47,084 nucleotides of DNA from Clostridioides difficile CD160 (GCF_000449425.2 NZ_AVHW01000050.1:1-47084), one strand, 5' to 3'; positions 25,667 to 34,259 are shown, counted from the stretch's first letter. The notes: generated from the letters alone by a model not told the origin. Numbers and translations: made by a program.

Positions 25667-27064
25667 GTGAGGATACTTGTAGGTAAAAAGTCTAATAATA
25701 AAAAGATTGTAACACTTAGAACCGTTTTTGTAAGATATTTATCTTTATTCTTTGCTATAACCGTTGTCTTAGTATCTATATTGATATTATCATTTCCTAT
25801 ATTATTATCATTAAATATAATATTACCTGCCAATTATACAGAAAAACAAATCTATGAAAATAAAGATAAGATTATTTCAAGTAAACAAGTAACTAAAGAT
25901 TTAATTCCAGATTCGTGTGAGTATGGAGTGTATACTTTAAATGGCAAAGTAATTTCAGGAACTTTCAATAAAGATGAGTCAAAAGAAGTATGGGATTTGA
26001 TGCGAGGTTTTGAAAGAAGGACTATCAAGTCATCAAAAAACTATATCAAATTGTCCAGAGATAATGAAGTTTGTATAATACGTTATAGTATAGTAGTAGA
26101 ATTTGTTTCTCCAAATTTAAGGACATATTTACCAAAGCCAGAACTATTAGGAATGATTATTTTTAGTATAATATTTCTTATTGAAATTATTATACTATCA
26201 AAATTATTTGGCAAAAAATTAAATGCTGAAATGGAACTTTTAAAAAATACTACAGAAAAAATAGAACAGCAAGATTTAGATTTTGTTGTAGAATCTAGTA
26301 AAATTTGTGAAATTAATAATGTTCTTTTTTCTATGGATAAAATGAAGTCAGCTTTAAAAGATTCTTTAGAAAAACAGTGGATGTTAGAAGAGAATCGTAA
26401 GGAGCAGATATCTGCATTAGCACATGATATAAAAACACCATTGACTATTATACATGGAAATACTGATTTATTAATTGAAATAAATGAAAATCCAGAGTTA
26501 TCAGAGTACATGGAATATATAGCAAAAGGTGTTACCCAAATAGAAAAATATATTAATACACTAATAGACATATCAAAAAAAGAGGCTGGTTATATATTAA
26601 ATAAAGAAGTAATTAATGTAAGTGAATTTATAGAAGATATCTTGATTCAAATAGAAGCATTAGCTAGTACACAAAACTTAAATGTTGAGTTTTCTAAACA
26701 AGATGATTTGCCTAAGAATATAACTGTAGATAAAGAATTATTATTTAGAGCTATTATGAATGTAATTTCAAATGCTATAGACTACTCACCAAGCCAGAGT
26801 AAACTATACATAAGTGTATCAACAAGCAATAGATACTTAAAATTTGTAATTACAGATTGTGGAAGTGGCTTTTCTAAAGCAGATTTGTCAAAAGCTACAG
26901 AACAATTTTATACAGGTGATTTGAGTAGAAATTCTAAATCTCATTATGGAATGGGTCTATATATTGTAAATAATATTGTACAAAAACATAATGGAATTTT
27001 ACATATTGAAAACTCTATAAAAACTGGTGGCGCTATGGTAACAATTGAAATACCAATGATTTAA
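25667..27064 (+). CDS. cprK: Sensor histidine kinase of the peptide-resistance locus
   Basis: About 465 residues. The start is uncertain: GGAGG at 25657-25661 favours GTG 25667 over TTG 25655 or GTG 25664. Two membrane helices (about 24-48 and 155-175) enclose an extracytoplasmic loop of some 100 residues. A HAMP-like linker, a HisKA box with ALAHDIKTPLTIIHGN, then the N box (NVISNAIDYSP), DCGSGF and GMGLYIV follow. No response regulator gene is adjacent; in C. difficile CprK is known to act with the remotely encoded CprR. It senses lantibiotic-like peptides and induces cprABC. Confidence 0.85.
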   Translation: MRILVGKKSNNKKIVTLRTVFVRYLSLFFAITVVLVSILILSFPILLSLNIILPANYTEKQIYENKDKIISSKQVTKDLIPDSCEYGVYTLNGKVISGTFNKDESKEVWDLMRGFERRTIKSSKNYIKLSRDNEVCIIRYSIVVEFVSPNLRTYLPKPELLGMIIFSIIFLIEIIILSKLFGKKLNAEMELLKNTTEKIEQQDLDFVVESSKICEINNVLFSMDKMKSALKDSLEKQWMLEENRKEQISALAHDIKTPLTIIHGNTDLLIEINENPELSEYMEYIAKGVTQIEKYINTLIDISKKEAGYILNKEVINVSEFIEDILIQIEALASTQNLNVEFSKQDDLPKNITVDKELLFRAIMNVISNAIDYSPSQSKLYISVSTSNRYLKFVITDCGSGFSKADLSKATEQFYTGDLSRNSKSHYGMGLYIVNNIVQKHNGILHIENSIKTGGAMVTIEIPMI

Positions 27065-27072
27065 TAAATAAT

Positions 27073-27126
27073 ATCCATTTTGTAAATACCTAAATTTTGT
27101 AGTTTATAGGTATTTATAAAATGGAT
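27073..27126. terminator. Bidirectional terminator, cprK and pyridoxal kinase
   Basis: A 20-base stem (27073-27092 with 27107-27126, one mismatch), starting ATCCATTTT and ending AAAATGGAT, flanked by A and T tracts. Confidence 0.8.
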
Positions 27127-27140
27127 AATTTTTTGAAATT

Positions 27141-27962
27141 TTATATACTAGTCAAATCTGATAAAAAGTTTTCAAACATAACTCCATCATTTCTATCAGT
27201 ATCAAATTGAGATGTGTAATTTATAGTTTTATATATAAAATCTGTTGCTGTATTAACTGCCACTCCTAAATCATGTTTATTCACTAACATACCACAAAGG
27301 ATAGATGTGAATATATCTCCTGTTCCACTATAAGAGCAATTATTGTATTTAACTGATGTAAAAAATACATGGTCAGTATCTCTATCATAAGCCAAATTTA
27401 ATATATTGTCCTCTTCTAATATACCAGTAATAACAACCTTGCTAGGTCCTAAATCAGATACAGCTTTTGCAATAGATATAAGTTCATCTCTATTGTAATC
27501 ATTTTTGGTATAATCCTTTCCAGTCAAAAAACAAGCTTCTGTTAAATTAGGAGTAGTTAAATCTGAATGTCTAACTAGTTCTTTGATTTCTTGTCTCATT
27601 TCTTCTGTAAAGATTGGATACATGACTCCATTATCACCCATAACAGGGTCAACTACGATAAAAGCATTGGGATAATCATTTATAAAATTAGCCACTATTT
27701 CAATTTGATGTTTTGAACCTAAAAAACCACTATATATACTATCAAAGTTGACTTTTAAATTTTTCCAAACATTTGAATATTTTACCATTTCATCAGTACA
27801 ATCTAAAAAAGTAAATTCAGGATAACCAGTTTGACTTGAAAGTATAGCTGTTGGAAATGGACAACATTGAACCTTTAATGCTGAAAGTATAGGTATAGCA
27901 ACTGATAATGAACATTTTCCTATTCCAGATAAGTCATTAATTGCTGCGACTTTTTTTTGCAT
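27141..27962 (-). CDS. pdxY: Pyridoxal/pyridoxamine kinase (PdxK/PdxY type)
   Basis: 273 residues of the ribokinase superfamily. AINDLSGIGKCSLSVAIPILS is the typical N-terminus of pyridoxal kinases, VDPVMGDNG holds the conserved metal-loop region, TPNLTEA follows, and the catalytic anion-hole motif is YSGTGDIFTS with its aspartate. It phosphorylates vitamin B6 vitamers with ATP in the salvage route to PLP. Whether pyridoxal or pyridoxamine is preferred is not clear. Monocistronic; GGAGGG lies before the start. Confidence 0.92.
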   Translation of the reverse strand: MQKKVAAINDLSGIGKCSLSVAIPILSALKVQCCPFPTAILSSQTGYPEFTFLDCTDEMVKYSNVWKNLKVNFDSIYSGFLGSKHQIEIVANFINDYPNAFIVVDPVMGDNGVMYPIFTEEMRQEIKELVRHSDLTTPNLTEACFLTGKDYTKNDYNRDELISIAKAVSDLGPSKVVITGILEEDNILNLAYDRDTDHVFFTSVKYNNCSYSGTGDIFTSILCGMLVNKHDLGVAVNTATDFIYKTINYTSQFDTDRNDGVMFENFLSDLTSI

Positions 27963-28212
27963 AAAAAACCCTCCATTAGTATGTATTAATTATAATGATG
28001 CCAAAATATTTATATACATATATATTACTATAAAAAAAAGAAAAAAGTAGATTATAAAATAAAAAATTGTAAAAAAAACAGTGTATCAATACAATTAATT
28101 TTTAATATTGGACATAATAAAATAAAGAATTATCAAATATGAAAATTATTATATGTGACAGAATATTCTTTGTAATTTCATTTGTAAGGTGTACTATTTG
28201 GGAGGTGTAGCT

Positions 28213-29367
28213 TTGAAAATGCTGAAAAATAAGAATAAGTACATCAAAGGCATAATGGCATTTGTATTTTTATCTTTAGCTACTACAGCAGGTGTATTTT
28301 TAGTCAATGATTTAAGCATGAAAAATATGGAGGAAAAAGTCATAGAATCTGCAAATGTTGAAGGTGATGATGTAAAAGACCAATATAAGCTATTGCTTGA
28401 AAACTTATTTGACTACAGAAATAAGGCAATATTAGAGAAAAATGAAAATATTTTAAAAGGTCTTTATGAGACAGATAAAAAATTTGGTCTTTGGGCTTAT
28501 GAAAATGAAGTAAAAAAGATGAAATATTTAGAGAATTGGTCTAGTAAACAAGGAGTAAAATTTAAGGACATAAAAACAAGAGTTAAGATTAAAAAAATAA
28601 AAGAAAAAGAAAAAGACCTATATGGTATAATCTGCTCTGTATCGACTGAGTATAAATATTCATATGAAAATCAAAAGGACAAAGAAAATGTCTTTAGAAT
28701 AGGTACATATCATTATCTAAATGTAAAAATTATGGATAATCAATATGTCATAACTAAAGAGTGGTATACAGACCCTTTTGCAGATTCTTTAAATTTAGAA
28801 AACATAAAATCTGATGATATAAGAAACTATATTGGTCAACAAAATGGTGTAGAGTTACAGCTTACAGATGAACAAAAGAAGGCTATAGATTATGCACATA
28901 AATACTGTGGAGCAGCAGCTAATGAGGAACATGGTATGAAATTTAATCCAAACTATAGAGATTATAATCCAGAAGGTGGAGATTGTGCAAATTTTGCATC
29001 ACAGATAATGTTTGAAAGTGGGAGATTCAAGAAGAACTCAATTTGGAATTATAGTGAAAGAGCAGGTACAAAAGCATGGGTAAATGCACAAGCTTTTAAA
29101 AATTATTCATTGTATAGTGGAAGAGGTTCATTAATAGCGAAAGGTTCCTATGAAGAAGTATACAAAGAAGCTTATAATCTACGTCCAGGGGATTTTGTCG
29201 GATATGAGAAAAAAGGCAGAATAACACATGTTTCAACAGTAACAGGACTAGATTCAAGAGGATACCCTCTGGTAACTTGTCACAATACTGATAGAATGTT
29301 GGTTCCATGGGATTTAGGCTGGAGTGATAAATCCATAAGGTTCCATATAATAAAGATAAATTATTAA
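28213..29367 (+). CDS. Exported amidase-domain protein
   Basis: 384 residues from TTG 28213, eight bases after GGGAGGTG. The N-terminal helix (about 8-28) is a signal peptide or anchor. Residues about 55-200 form an uncharacterised helical/beta region. The C-terminal 170 residues are an Amidase_6-type (PF12671) cysteine domain: YRDYNPEGGDCANFASQI with the candidate nucleophilic cysteine, GDFVGYEKKGRITHVSTVTG with the histidine, and a final LVTCHNTDR. Such domains are thought to act on peptidoglycan or peptides outside the cell. It is monocistronic. Confidence 0.82.
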   Translation: MKMLKNKNKYIKGIMAFVFLSLATTAGVFLVNDLSMKNMEEKVIESANVEGDDVKDQYKLLLENLFDYRNKAILEKNENILKGLYETDKKFGLWAYENEVKKMKYLENWSSKQGVKFKDIKTRVKIKKIKEKEKDLYGIICSVSTEYKYSYENQKDKENVFRIGTYHYLNVKIMDNQYVITKEWYTDPFADSLNLENIKSDDIRNYIGQQNGVELQLTDEQKKAIDYAHKYCGAAANEEHGMKFNPNYRDYNPEGGDCANFASQIMFESGRFKKNSIWNYSERAGTKAWVNAQAFKNYSLYSGRGSLIAKGSYEEVYKEAYNLRPGDFVGYEKKGRITHVSTVTGLDSRGYPLVTCHNTDRMLVPWDLGWSDKSIRFHIIKINY

Positions 29368-29549
29368 AAATTTATAAAGAAAAATAAAGTGTAAAAGAGA
29401 ATAATGGCTTAATATTATAAAGTAAAAAAAATGATTATTAATGTATAAAAATAATAATAATTGACAAACATAGCTATATATGATAGAGTAGTACTAAGGT
29501 TACAGAAAAGAGTAGCTAAATAATTGTGTTTTTTTAGGAGGATTTATTA

Positions 29550-29750
29550 ATGAAAACTGGTGTAGTTAAATGGTTTAACAACGAAAAAGGATTTGGATTT
29601 ATATCTGTAGAAGGTGAAGGAGATGTTTTCGTACATTTCTCAGCTATAACTGGAGACGGATACAAAACATTAGAAGAAGGACAAAGTGTAGAATTTGAAG
29701 TAGTAGATGGAGCTAAAGGTCCTCAAGCTGCTAACGTAGTTAGATTATAA
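29550..29750 (+). CDS. Cold-shock protein (CspA/CspB family)
   Basis: 66 residues, a complete single OB-fold domain. [13 protein letters not shown] holds RNP1 and DVFVHFSAI holds RNP2; the end QAANVVRL is typical. It binds single-stranded RNA and DNA and melts secondary structure. TTGACA at 29461-29466 and a weak TAGAGT box 17 bases later give a promoter and an untranslated leader of about 50 bases. AGGAGG before the ATG is strong. Confidence 0.96.
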   Translation: MKTGVVKWFNNEKGFGFISVEGEGDVFVHFSAITGDGYKTLEEGQSVEFEVVDGAKGPQAANVVRL

Positions 29751-29793
29751 TTAAAAATTCATATATATTAGTGTTCTAGTAATATGAGAGATA

Positions 29794-29820
29794 AGCCGCT
29801 AATCGTTTAGCGGTTTTTTC
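29794..29820 (+). terminator. Cold-shock gene terminator
   Basis: CCGCTAA (29797-29803) pairs with TTAGCGG (29808-29814), extended by three weaker pairs, then a T run. Confidence 0.85.
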
Positions 29821-30093
29821 ATTTTTTGTAAATAAAATAAATTAATAAATAAATTAAAATAAAAGCATTAATAATAAGATAAATATGTTAAAATTAATAT
29901 TGTAGAGTAAATTTATTATGGCTAAGTTTAAGTCAATTAATTTTTAGTTAATTTTGCTAAAAAGAGAATAAGTGATACTGATAGACCATATAAAAATATT
30001 AATAAAGCATAAACAAGATTAAAATGACCAAAAGAAAAACGCTTGTTACAGCGTATAGTATGTAATAATACTTAGAAAATAAGAAAGGAGAAA

Positions 30094-30156
30094 GTTACTG
30101 CAAAAAGTAACATTATAAATATTCAATAATATTTATAATTTTTCGGTAACGGTGGT
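30094..30156 (+). promoter_or_regulatory. Structured leader before the CBS gene
   Basis: The 412-base gap 29751-30162 holds the terminator above, AT-rich DNA, and this leader. GTTACT (30094-30099) pairs with AGTAAC (30106-30111). A perfect 12-base A/T stem (30112-30123 with 30128-30139) runs into TTTT. GTAAC (30146-30150), next to the GGTGG ribosome site, could pair with the first GTTAC instead. Competing folds suggest an attenuator, but no known class is recognised. Confidence 0.4.
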
Positions 30157-30162
30157 AGTGTA

Positions 30163-30591
30163 ATGAACATATTATTCTTTCTAACACCAAAAAGTGAAGT
30201 AGCATATATATATGAAGACTACACTATAAGGCAAGCCCTAGAAAAAATGGAATATCACAAATACTCTGCAATTCCAATAATAAGTAAGGATGGTAAATAC
30301 ATTGGAACTATAACAGAAGGTGATTTTTTATGGACATTAAAAAACGACTTAAATCTGGACTTAAAAGGATTGGAAGATGTTCCTGTGACAGATATTAATA
30401 GAAAAATGGATAATTCTCCTGTTTCCATCAATGCAGATATAGAAGATTTAGTTATAAAATCTTTAAATCAAAATTTTATTCCTGTTATAGATGACCAAGA
30501 CACATTTATTGGGATAATAAAAAGAAGAGATGTTATAGGTTATTGTTATGAGATAATACGAGGATACAAAAATCTAGCTAATGATAATTAA
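30163..30591 (+). CDS. CBS-domain pair protein
   Basis: 142 residues made almost wholly of two CBS motifs: the first around EDYTIRQALEKMEYHKYSAIPIISKDGKYIGTI (18-50), the second around SINADIEDLVIKSLNQNFIPVIDDQDTFIGII (88-122). CBS pairs bind adenosyl ligands such as AMP, ATP or c-di-AMP and usually regulate a partner. There is no effector domain and no operon partner, so its target is unknown. The close spacing of the leader hairpins suggests regulated expression. Confidence 0.85.
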   Translation: MNILFFLTPKSEVAYIYEDYTIRQALEKMEYHKYSAIPIISKDGKYIGTITEGDFLWTLKNDLNLDLKGLEDVPVTDINRKMDNSPVSINADIEDLVIKSLNQNFIPVIDDQDTFIGIIKRRDVIGYCYEIIRGYKNLANDN

Positions 30592-30675
30592 AAATTTTAT
30601 TGAAACTTTTTAAGCTGTGTTCTTTATAATAAAAGAATAAAAATCTGAAATTAAAAATTTAAACTTTAATATAAG

Positions 30676-30714
30676 AAGCTGTCTTTTACAATAAAAATTG
30701 CGAAAAGACAGCTT
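30676..30714. terminator. Bidirectional terminator, CBS and parvulin genes
   Basis: AAGCTGTCTTTT (30676-30687) and AAAAGACAGCTT (30703-30714) form a perfect 12-base stem followed by T residues. Confidence 0.88.
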
Positions 30715-30735
30715 TTTTTATACATCATTTTATGA

Positions 30736-31491
30736 TTAATCGTTGAACTTTACAAGGTTTCCATATTTAGCATTAAGAGCATTTATTTTATTTCCATAAA
30801 CCTCATTTTGTTTTTGATATAGTAAACTTTTTTCAACCTCAGCTTTAGCTTCATCAAATGAAGATTCTGTGCTTTCTTGAAGGTCTTCTAATTTTATTAT
30901 GTGATATCCAAATTGAGTCTTAACTGGCTCACTTACTTCACCTTTAGCCATAGAGAATACAGCTTCTTCAAATTCAGGAACCATTTGTCCTCTACCGAAT
31001 GTTCCTAAATCACCACCCATGTCTTTAGATGGGCAAGAAGAATGTTTAACAGCGGCATCTTCAAAAGATATTTCTTCTGATTTTATTTGAGCAAGTATTT
31101 CTTTAGCTTTTTCATCACTATCTACTAATATATGTTTAGCAGTTGCACTTTCTGGTTTAGAGAAAGAGCTCTTATTAGCTTCAAAGAATTCTACTTTTTC
31201 ATCTTCTGTTACATCAACACTAGATAAAACCTTATTTATAGCAAATTGCTTTAATACATTTTCTTCTATCTTTTTCATTTCTGACTTGAATATTTCTTCT
31301 TCATTTAATTTTTCTTCTTTAGCATCTAATAAGAATAATTCTTGGTTTACTAAATCATTTAATAAATGTTTTTTACCTTCTTCAGTTTTAAATTGCATAG
31401 CTTGATAAGGGTCTAATGACTTTAATGCATTCTCAATATCAATATTAGTTATCTCTTTTTCTCCAACTGTTGCTAAAACTTTTTTTTCCAT
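30736..31491 (-). CDS. Parvulin-type peptidyl-prolyl isomerase (PpiC/PrsA-like)
   Basis: 251 residues from ATG 31491, nine bases after AAAGGAG; the longer upstream frame lacks a site. An N-terminal SurA/PrsA-like helical region (1-110) precedes a parvulin domain (about 112-205) with AKHILVDSDEKA, FEDAAVKHSSCPS, GGDLGTFGRGQMVPEFEEAVF and TQFGYHIIKL. There is no signal peptide or lipobox, so unlike PrsA it should stay in the cytosol. It catalyses prolyl cis-trans isomerisation and chaperones folding. Monocistronic. Confidence 0.92.
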   Translation of the reverse strand: MEKKVLATVGEKEITNIDIENALKSLDPYQAMQFKTEEGKKHLLNDLVNQELFLLDAKEEKLNEEEIFKSEMKKIEENVLKQFAINKVLSSVDVTEDEKVEFFEANKSSFSKPESATAKHILVDSDEKAKEILAQIKSEEISFEDAAVKHSSCPSKDMGGDLGTFGRGQMVPEFEEAVFSMAKGEVSEPVKTQFGYHIIKLEDLQESTESSFDEAKAEVEKSLLYQKQNEVYGNKINALNAKYGNLVKFND

Positions 31492-31612
31492 AATAGTTAA
31501 CTCCTTTATAGTGTATTTCATTATTAATATAAAAACTACCATCTTAAATAATATCAGAAAACAATGTAGATGTCTAACATTTAAACCCATATTAAGTCAA
31601 ATAGAATTAAAT

Positions 31613-32029
31613 TTAGTAGAACAAAGTTATTACAATCAATAAAAGTGAGCTCATAATACCTACTACACCTTCTTCATGTTTAAATTTAAGTGTTTTTACC
31701 ATCGAATAATAAAAATATACCCCAGTAAAAATTATCTTTAGATATAGGAAAGATAAACTTTTAGGATATATTAAAAAGCTGAAAAGAGTAAATATAAAAG
31801 CAAGTAGAGTACTTATTCTGTAAAAGAAATCTATTTGTGTAATGTCCTTATATTTTATCATAAACACTGAATATAAAATGATGAAAATAATTGCTACAAT
31901 TGCGTATACAGTAAATAATATATTTTCAATAGTTCCATTTGAAATTACTATCCACTTATACCACATAATTGGCCAAAAAAATAATGCTAAGAACTTAAAA
32001 TAATTATCAAACAACTTTTCTTTATACAT
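31613..32029 (-). CDS. Small membrane protein of unknown function
   Basis: 138 residues with four to five hydrophobic helices and lysine-rich loops. No family is recognised. It lies between the parvulin gene and the ImmA gene, on the same strand as both, with gaps of over 100 bases, so linkage is doubtful. Confidence 0.6.
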   Translation of the reverse strand: MYKEKLFDNYFKFLALFFWPIMWYKWIVISNGTIENILFTVYAIVAIIFIILYSVFMIKYKDITQIDFFYRISTLLAFIFTLFSFLIYPKSLSFLYLKIIFTGVYFYYSMVKTLKFKHEEGVVGIMSSLLLIVITLFY

Positions 32030-32192
32030 TCATCAAACAACCTTTCTTAACAAAAGCATGTATTTATTTTTAGAATTTTAAATAATGTGATACCATTATT
32101 ATATATTAATATTGAATTTATAGAAACCAAAATTTGTTAAAATAAATATATAGATTTTACTGTTAGGTCAATTGAAAATACTACCATTTTTA

Positions 32193-32699
32193 TTATGAAA
32201 TTGGATCAAATATGTAGAAATATGGCAAGTTGGTTAATATTAGATATTTATTACTTCCAAGTGATAAAGATTGTTTTTTTAATGATAAGAATTCTAGTCT
32301 TTTTTGAAAAAAATTAATATCAACATTAAGTATATCTGCCATTTCGTAAACGCAAGTGATACCAGAATTAATTATATTTATTATATCTTCTTCAGTAATT
32401 AAGAATTCACAAGCCCATTTTAAAGCCTTATTTTCACATTTGTCTATAATGATTTTTGTATAATAATCGTTATAAGAAGACACATAGTATCCAAGACTGG
32501 TGAAATGATGCCCAAGCTCCTCGGCCAAGATAGATGTAAGTTTTTTTGTATTTTGTTTTAAATTACTGAGTAATGATATGATTTTCATACCATGTTTATT
32601 TATATAGAGTCCTTCTAAATCACCTGCAATATAAGTAGTATAATGAATTATTATCTCTTCCTGAGATGCTAATTCAAAGAGTTTATCCAAATTATTCAT
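32193..32699 (-). CDS. ImmA/IrrE-type metallopeptidase
   Basis: 168 residues. ILAEELGHHFTS is the zinc site; the first residue is Glu where the canonical motif has His, a variant common in clostridial ImmA proteins as I recall them. CENKALKWACEFLI and the helix-turn-like ITCVYEMADILNVDINFFQKRLEFL complete the family pattern. ImmA proteases cleave a partner XRE repressor (ImmR) after DNA damage or quorum signals and so induce the element. The XRE gene lies 80 bases upstream on the same strand. It is the probable switch for the tail cluster. Confidence 0.87.
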   Translation of the reverse strand: MNNLDKLFELASQEEIIIHYTTYIAGDLEGLYINKHGMKIISLLSNLKQNTKKLTSILAEELGHHFTSLGYYVSSYNDYYTKIIIDKCENKALKWACEFLITEEDIINIINSGITCVYEMADILNVDINFFQKRLEFLSLKKQSLSLGSNKYLILTNLPYFYIFDPIS

Positions 32700-32779
32700 A
32701 AAAATCCCCCTAAAATAGAATGTATGTTTGCTTTGAAATTATATTAAAGGAGCAGAAAATAGACTGCTCATCATATGGT

Positions 32780-33100
32780 TTATTTTTTTTTATATTTATT
32801 TAGTAAAAATTCTATATAATCATTAAGTTGTTCTTGTGCCTCTTCAGGCAATTCTTCATGTGGATTTTTTCTATGTGCAGCTACTGTATCAATATTTTCT
32901 TTAACTAAGGTTCTTCCAAGAAGGTAATCAACTGATACATTAAACACATCAGCCAACTTATTTAAAATGTGTTCATCAGGAAATCTGTTTTCTGTTTCAT
33001 AGTATCCTAAGACTCTTTGGGAAACTCCTACTTTTTCACCAAGTTCTCTTTGAGTCAATCCAAATTCCTTTCTAAGTTCTCTTAATCTTTTGGCAAACAT
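32780..33100 (-). CDS. ImmR-like XRE repressor
   Basis: 106 residues. Helix-turn-helix residues 5-58: LRELRKEFGLTQRELGEKVGVSQRVLGYYETENRFPDEHILNKLADVF, then NVSVDYLLGRT, the hallmark hinge of XRE/ImmR regulators. The C-terminal helix (about 85-104) may be the cleavage or dimer segment. It is paired with the ImmA protease. A TATAAT box (minus strand, 33123-33128) overlaps operator-like ATAACAAATTGTTCT, suggesting autoregulation. It is divergent from a second XRE gene and should keep the tail cluster silent. Confidence 0.88.
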   Translation of the reverse strand: MFAKRLRELRKEFGLTQRELGEKVGVSQRVLGYYETENRFPDEHILNKLADVFNVSVDYLLGRTLVKENIDTVAAHRKNPHEELPEEAQEQLNDYIEFLLNKYKKK

Positions 33101-33125
33101 TATAACACCACCTTATGTATAGATT

Positions 33126-33245
33126 ATAACAAATTGTTCTAAAAAATAAAACTATGAAAGTATAAAAAGAATATTTTTTTCTAAAATCTATTGATAAAGA
33201 ACAAATAATTCTATATAATGTGGATATAGAAGAACAAAATATTCT
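33126..33245. promoter_or_regulatory. Divergent promoters with three AGAACA-N3-TGTTCT-like operators
   Basis: Sites are ATAACAAATTGTTCT (33126-33140), AGAACAAATAATTCT (33198-33212) and AGAACAAAATATTCT (33231-33245). The rightward promoter is TTGATA (33191-33196), 17 bases, TATAAT (33214-33219), and the second site fills its spacer. The leftward -10 box (33123-33128) overlaps the first site. The half-site spacing excludes a LexA box. Confidence 0.75.
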
Positions 33246-33270
33246 TAAAAGTGGTGGAGGTATGAAAATT

Positions 33271-33462
33271 ATGTTTAAAAATAATTTGAAATATTATAGA
33301 AAATGTAAAGGTATGACACAAATTCAACTTGCTAGAAAAGCAGGTATTACAAATGACTATATATCTCAAATAGAAAGAGGTATAAAAAATCCTGGACTTC
33401 TTATGGCTAAAAAAATTTCTAATATTTTAGAACAAAATATAGATGAAGTTTTTTTTATGTAA
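33271..33462 (+). CDS. Small XRE/Cro-type regulator
   Basis: 63 residues if begun at ATG 33271, ten bases after GGAGG; ATG 33262 touches that site, and GTG 33220 lies at the -10 box edge. It is a bare helix-turn-helix domain: NNLKYYRKCKGMTQIQLARKAGITNDYISQIERGIKNPGLLMAKKISNIL. The most likely role is the Cro-like or activator half of the ImmR switch, because both its promoter and its 3' flank hold the same operator type. It opens the rightward tail cluster. Confidence 0.85.
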   Translation: MFKNNLKYYRKCKGMTQIQLARKAGITNDYISQIERGIKNPGLLMAKKISNILEQNIDEVFFM

Positions 33463-33466
33463 TTAT

Positions 33467-33481
33467 AGAACAATATGTTCT
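33467..33481. promoter_or_regulatory. Fourth, perfect operator AGAACA-ATA-TGTTCT
   Basis: A perfect palindrome just after the small XRE gene, matching the three sites at 33126-33245. It could control a promoter for the downstream ArpU-like gene. Confidence 0.7.
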
Positions 33482-33570
33482 TGAAAGTTATGAGATTAGT
33501 AAAAACTGTACATTAAAGAGATTATTATGAATTTGAAGCTAATATAAGCATATAAAAAAGGAGAAATACT

Positions 33571-34011
33571 ATGGAAAACAAAAAAGATATATTATTTAAA
33601 GAAACAGATGAAAGATTACATAATTATAAGTATTTGGATATAAAGATAAAGAACATTAATTTGGATATAAAAAGATGTGAAAATGAATACGCTGGGTGTG
33701 GAGCAATGGTGTATACAGAAAAGACTAGTGCTACATATAATATAAGTTCTTCTGTTGAGAATGAAGTTATAAAAAAAGAAGAGCGATTAAGAAAATTAAA
33801 GATGGAAAAAGAAGATATAGAAATAGAAAAAGAAAAGATAGAAAATGCTCTAACATGCCTAAATGATATGGAAACGGAGTTTTTTAATCTTTTCTACAAT
33901 AGTAAGACAAAAAACAATATGACTTATATTTCTATGAAGTTACATTTAGATAGAACCTCTTGTTACAATTTAAAGAAAAAGATGATATTTAAATTAAATG
34001 AGATATTATAA
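33571..34011 (+). CDS. ArpU/sigma-70-region-4-like late regulator
   Basis: 146 residues. Residues about 15-100 are charged coiled coil (NLDIKRCENEY, then RLRKLKMEKEDIEIEKEKIE). The C-terminus (about 100-146) is a helix-turn-helix, MTYISMKLHLDRTSCYNLKKKMIFKLNEIL, like the ArpU/XtrA family and sigma region 4. In clostridial phages such proteins switch on late tail genes. It is the last gene before the structural operon and is separated from it by a 250-base region with a palindrome and -10-like sequence. Role inferred from family and position. Confidence 0.75.
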   Translation: MENKKDILFKETDERLHNYKYLDIKIKNINLDIKRCENEYAGCGAMVYTEKTSATYNISSSVENEVIKKEERLRKLKMEKEDIEIEKEKIENALTCLNDMETEFFNLFYNSKTKNNMTYISMKLHLDRTSCYNLKKKMIFKLNEIL

Positions 34012-34044
34012 AAAACAGGACAAATTTTAAACACTTTATATACA

Positions 34045-34069
34045 CTATTACAACAATAGGCTATAAAAT
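34045..34069 (+). promoter_or_regulatory. Candidate late promoter region
   Basis: Inverted repeat CTATT-ACAAC-AATAG (34045-34059) is followed by TATAAAAT (34062-34069). No -35 box is visible, as expected for an activator-dependent late promoter. Assignment is by position only. Confidence 0.35.
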
Positions 34070-34120
34070 ATGTGAGATAATGTTATTGTGAAAGAAATCC
34101 ATATTGAAGGAGGTGATGAA

Positions 34121-34162
34121 TTGAAAAGAATAATATTACCTAAAAATATAGAAGATACTTGA
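34121..34162 (+). CDS. 13-residue reading frame with perfect ribosome site
   Basis: AAGGAGGTGAT (34107-34117) is an almost ideal ribosome site, followed by TTG 34121 and MKRIILPKNIEDT, then a stop. The frame is too short for a known protein. It could be a leader peptide or the start of a lost gene, since this is where a phage would carry its head genes. Confidence 0.4.
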   Translation: MKRIILPKNIEDT

Positions 34163-34259
34163 TAGGAATAAATGAGATGTATATTTAAAAATGACTTATA
34201 TCATTTATAGTAAGATTATCAGATTAAGCAAAAATATTTAGTGATAGAGTGGTGATTGT

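Noticed and set aside
32510..32560. Inactive ImmA protease because HExxH reads EELGH
   Set aside because: As recalled, many clostridial ImmA proteins have this Glu variant, so it is not evidence of inactivation.
33126..33481. LexA (SOS) boxes upstream of the bacteriocin
   Set aside because: The GAAC and GTTC halves are five bases apart or imperfect, whereas clostridial LexA boxes need GAAC-N4-GTTC. The sites fit an XRE operator instead. No proper LexA box was seen near the cluster.
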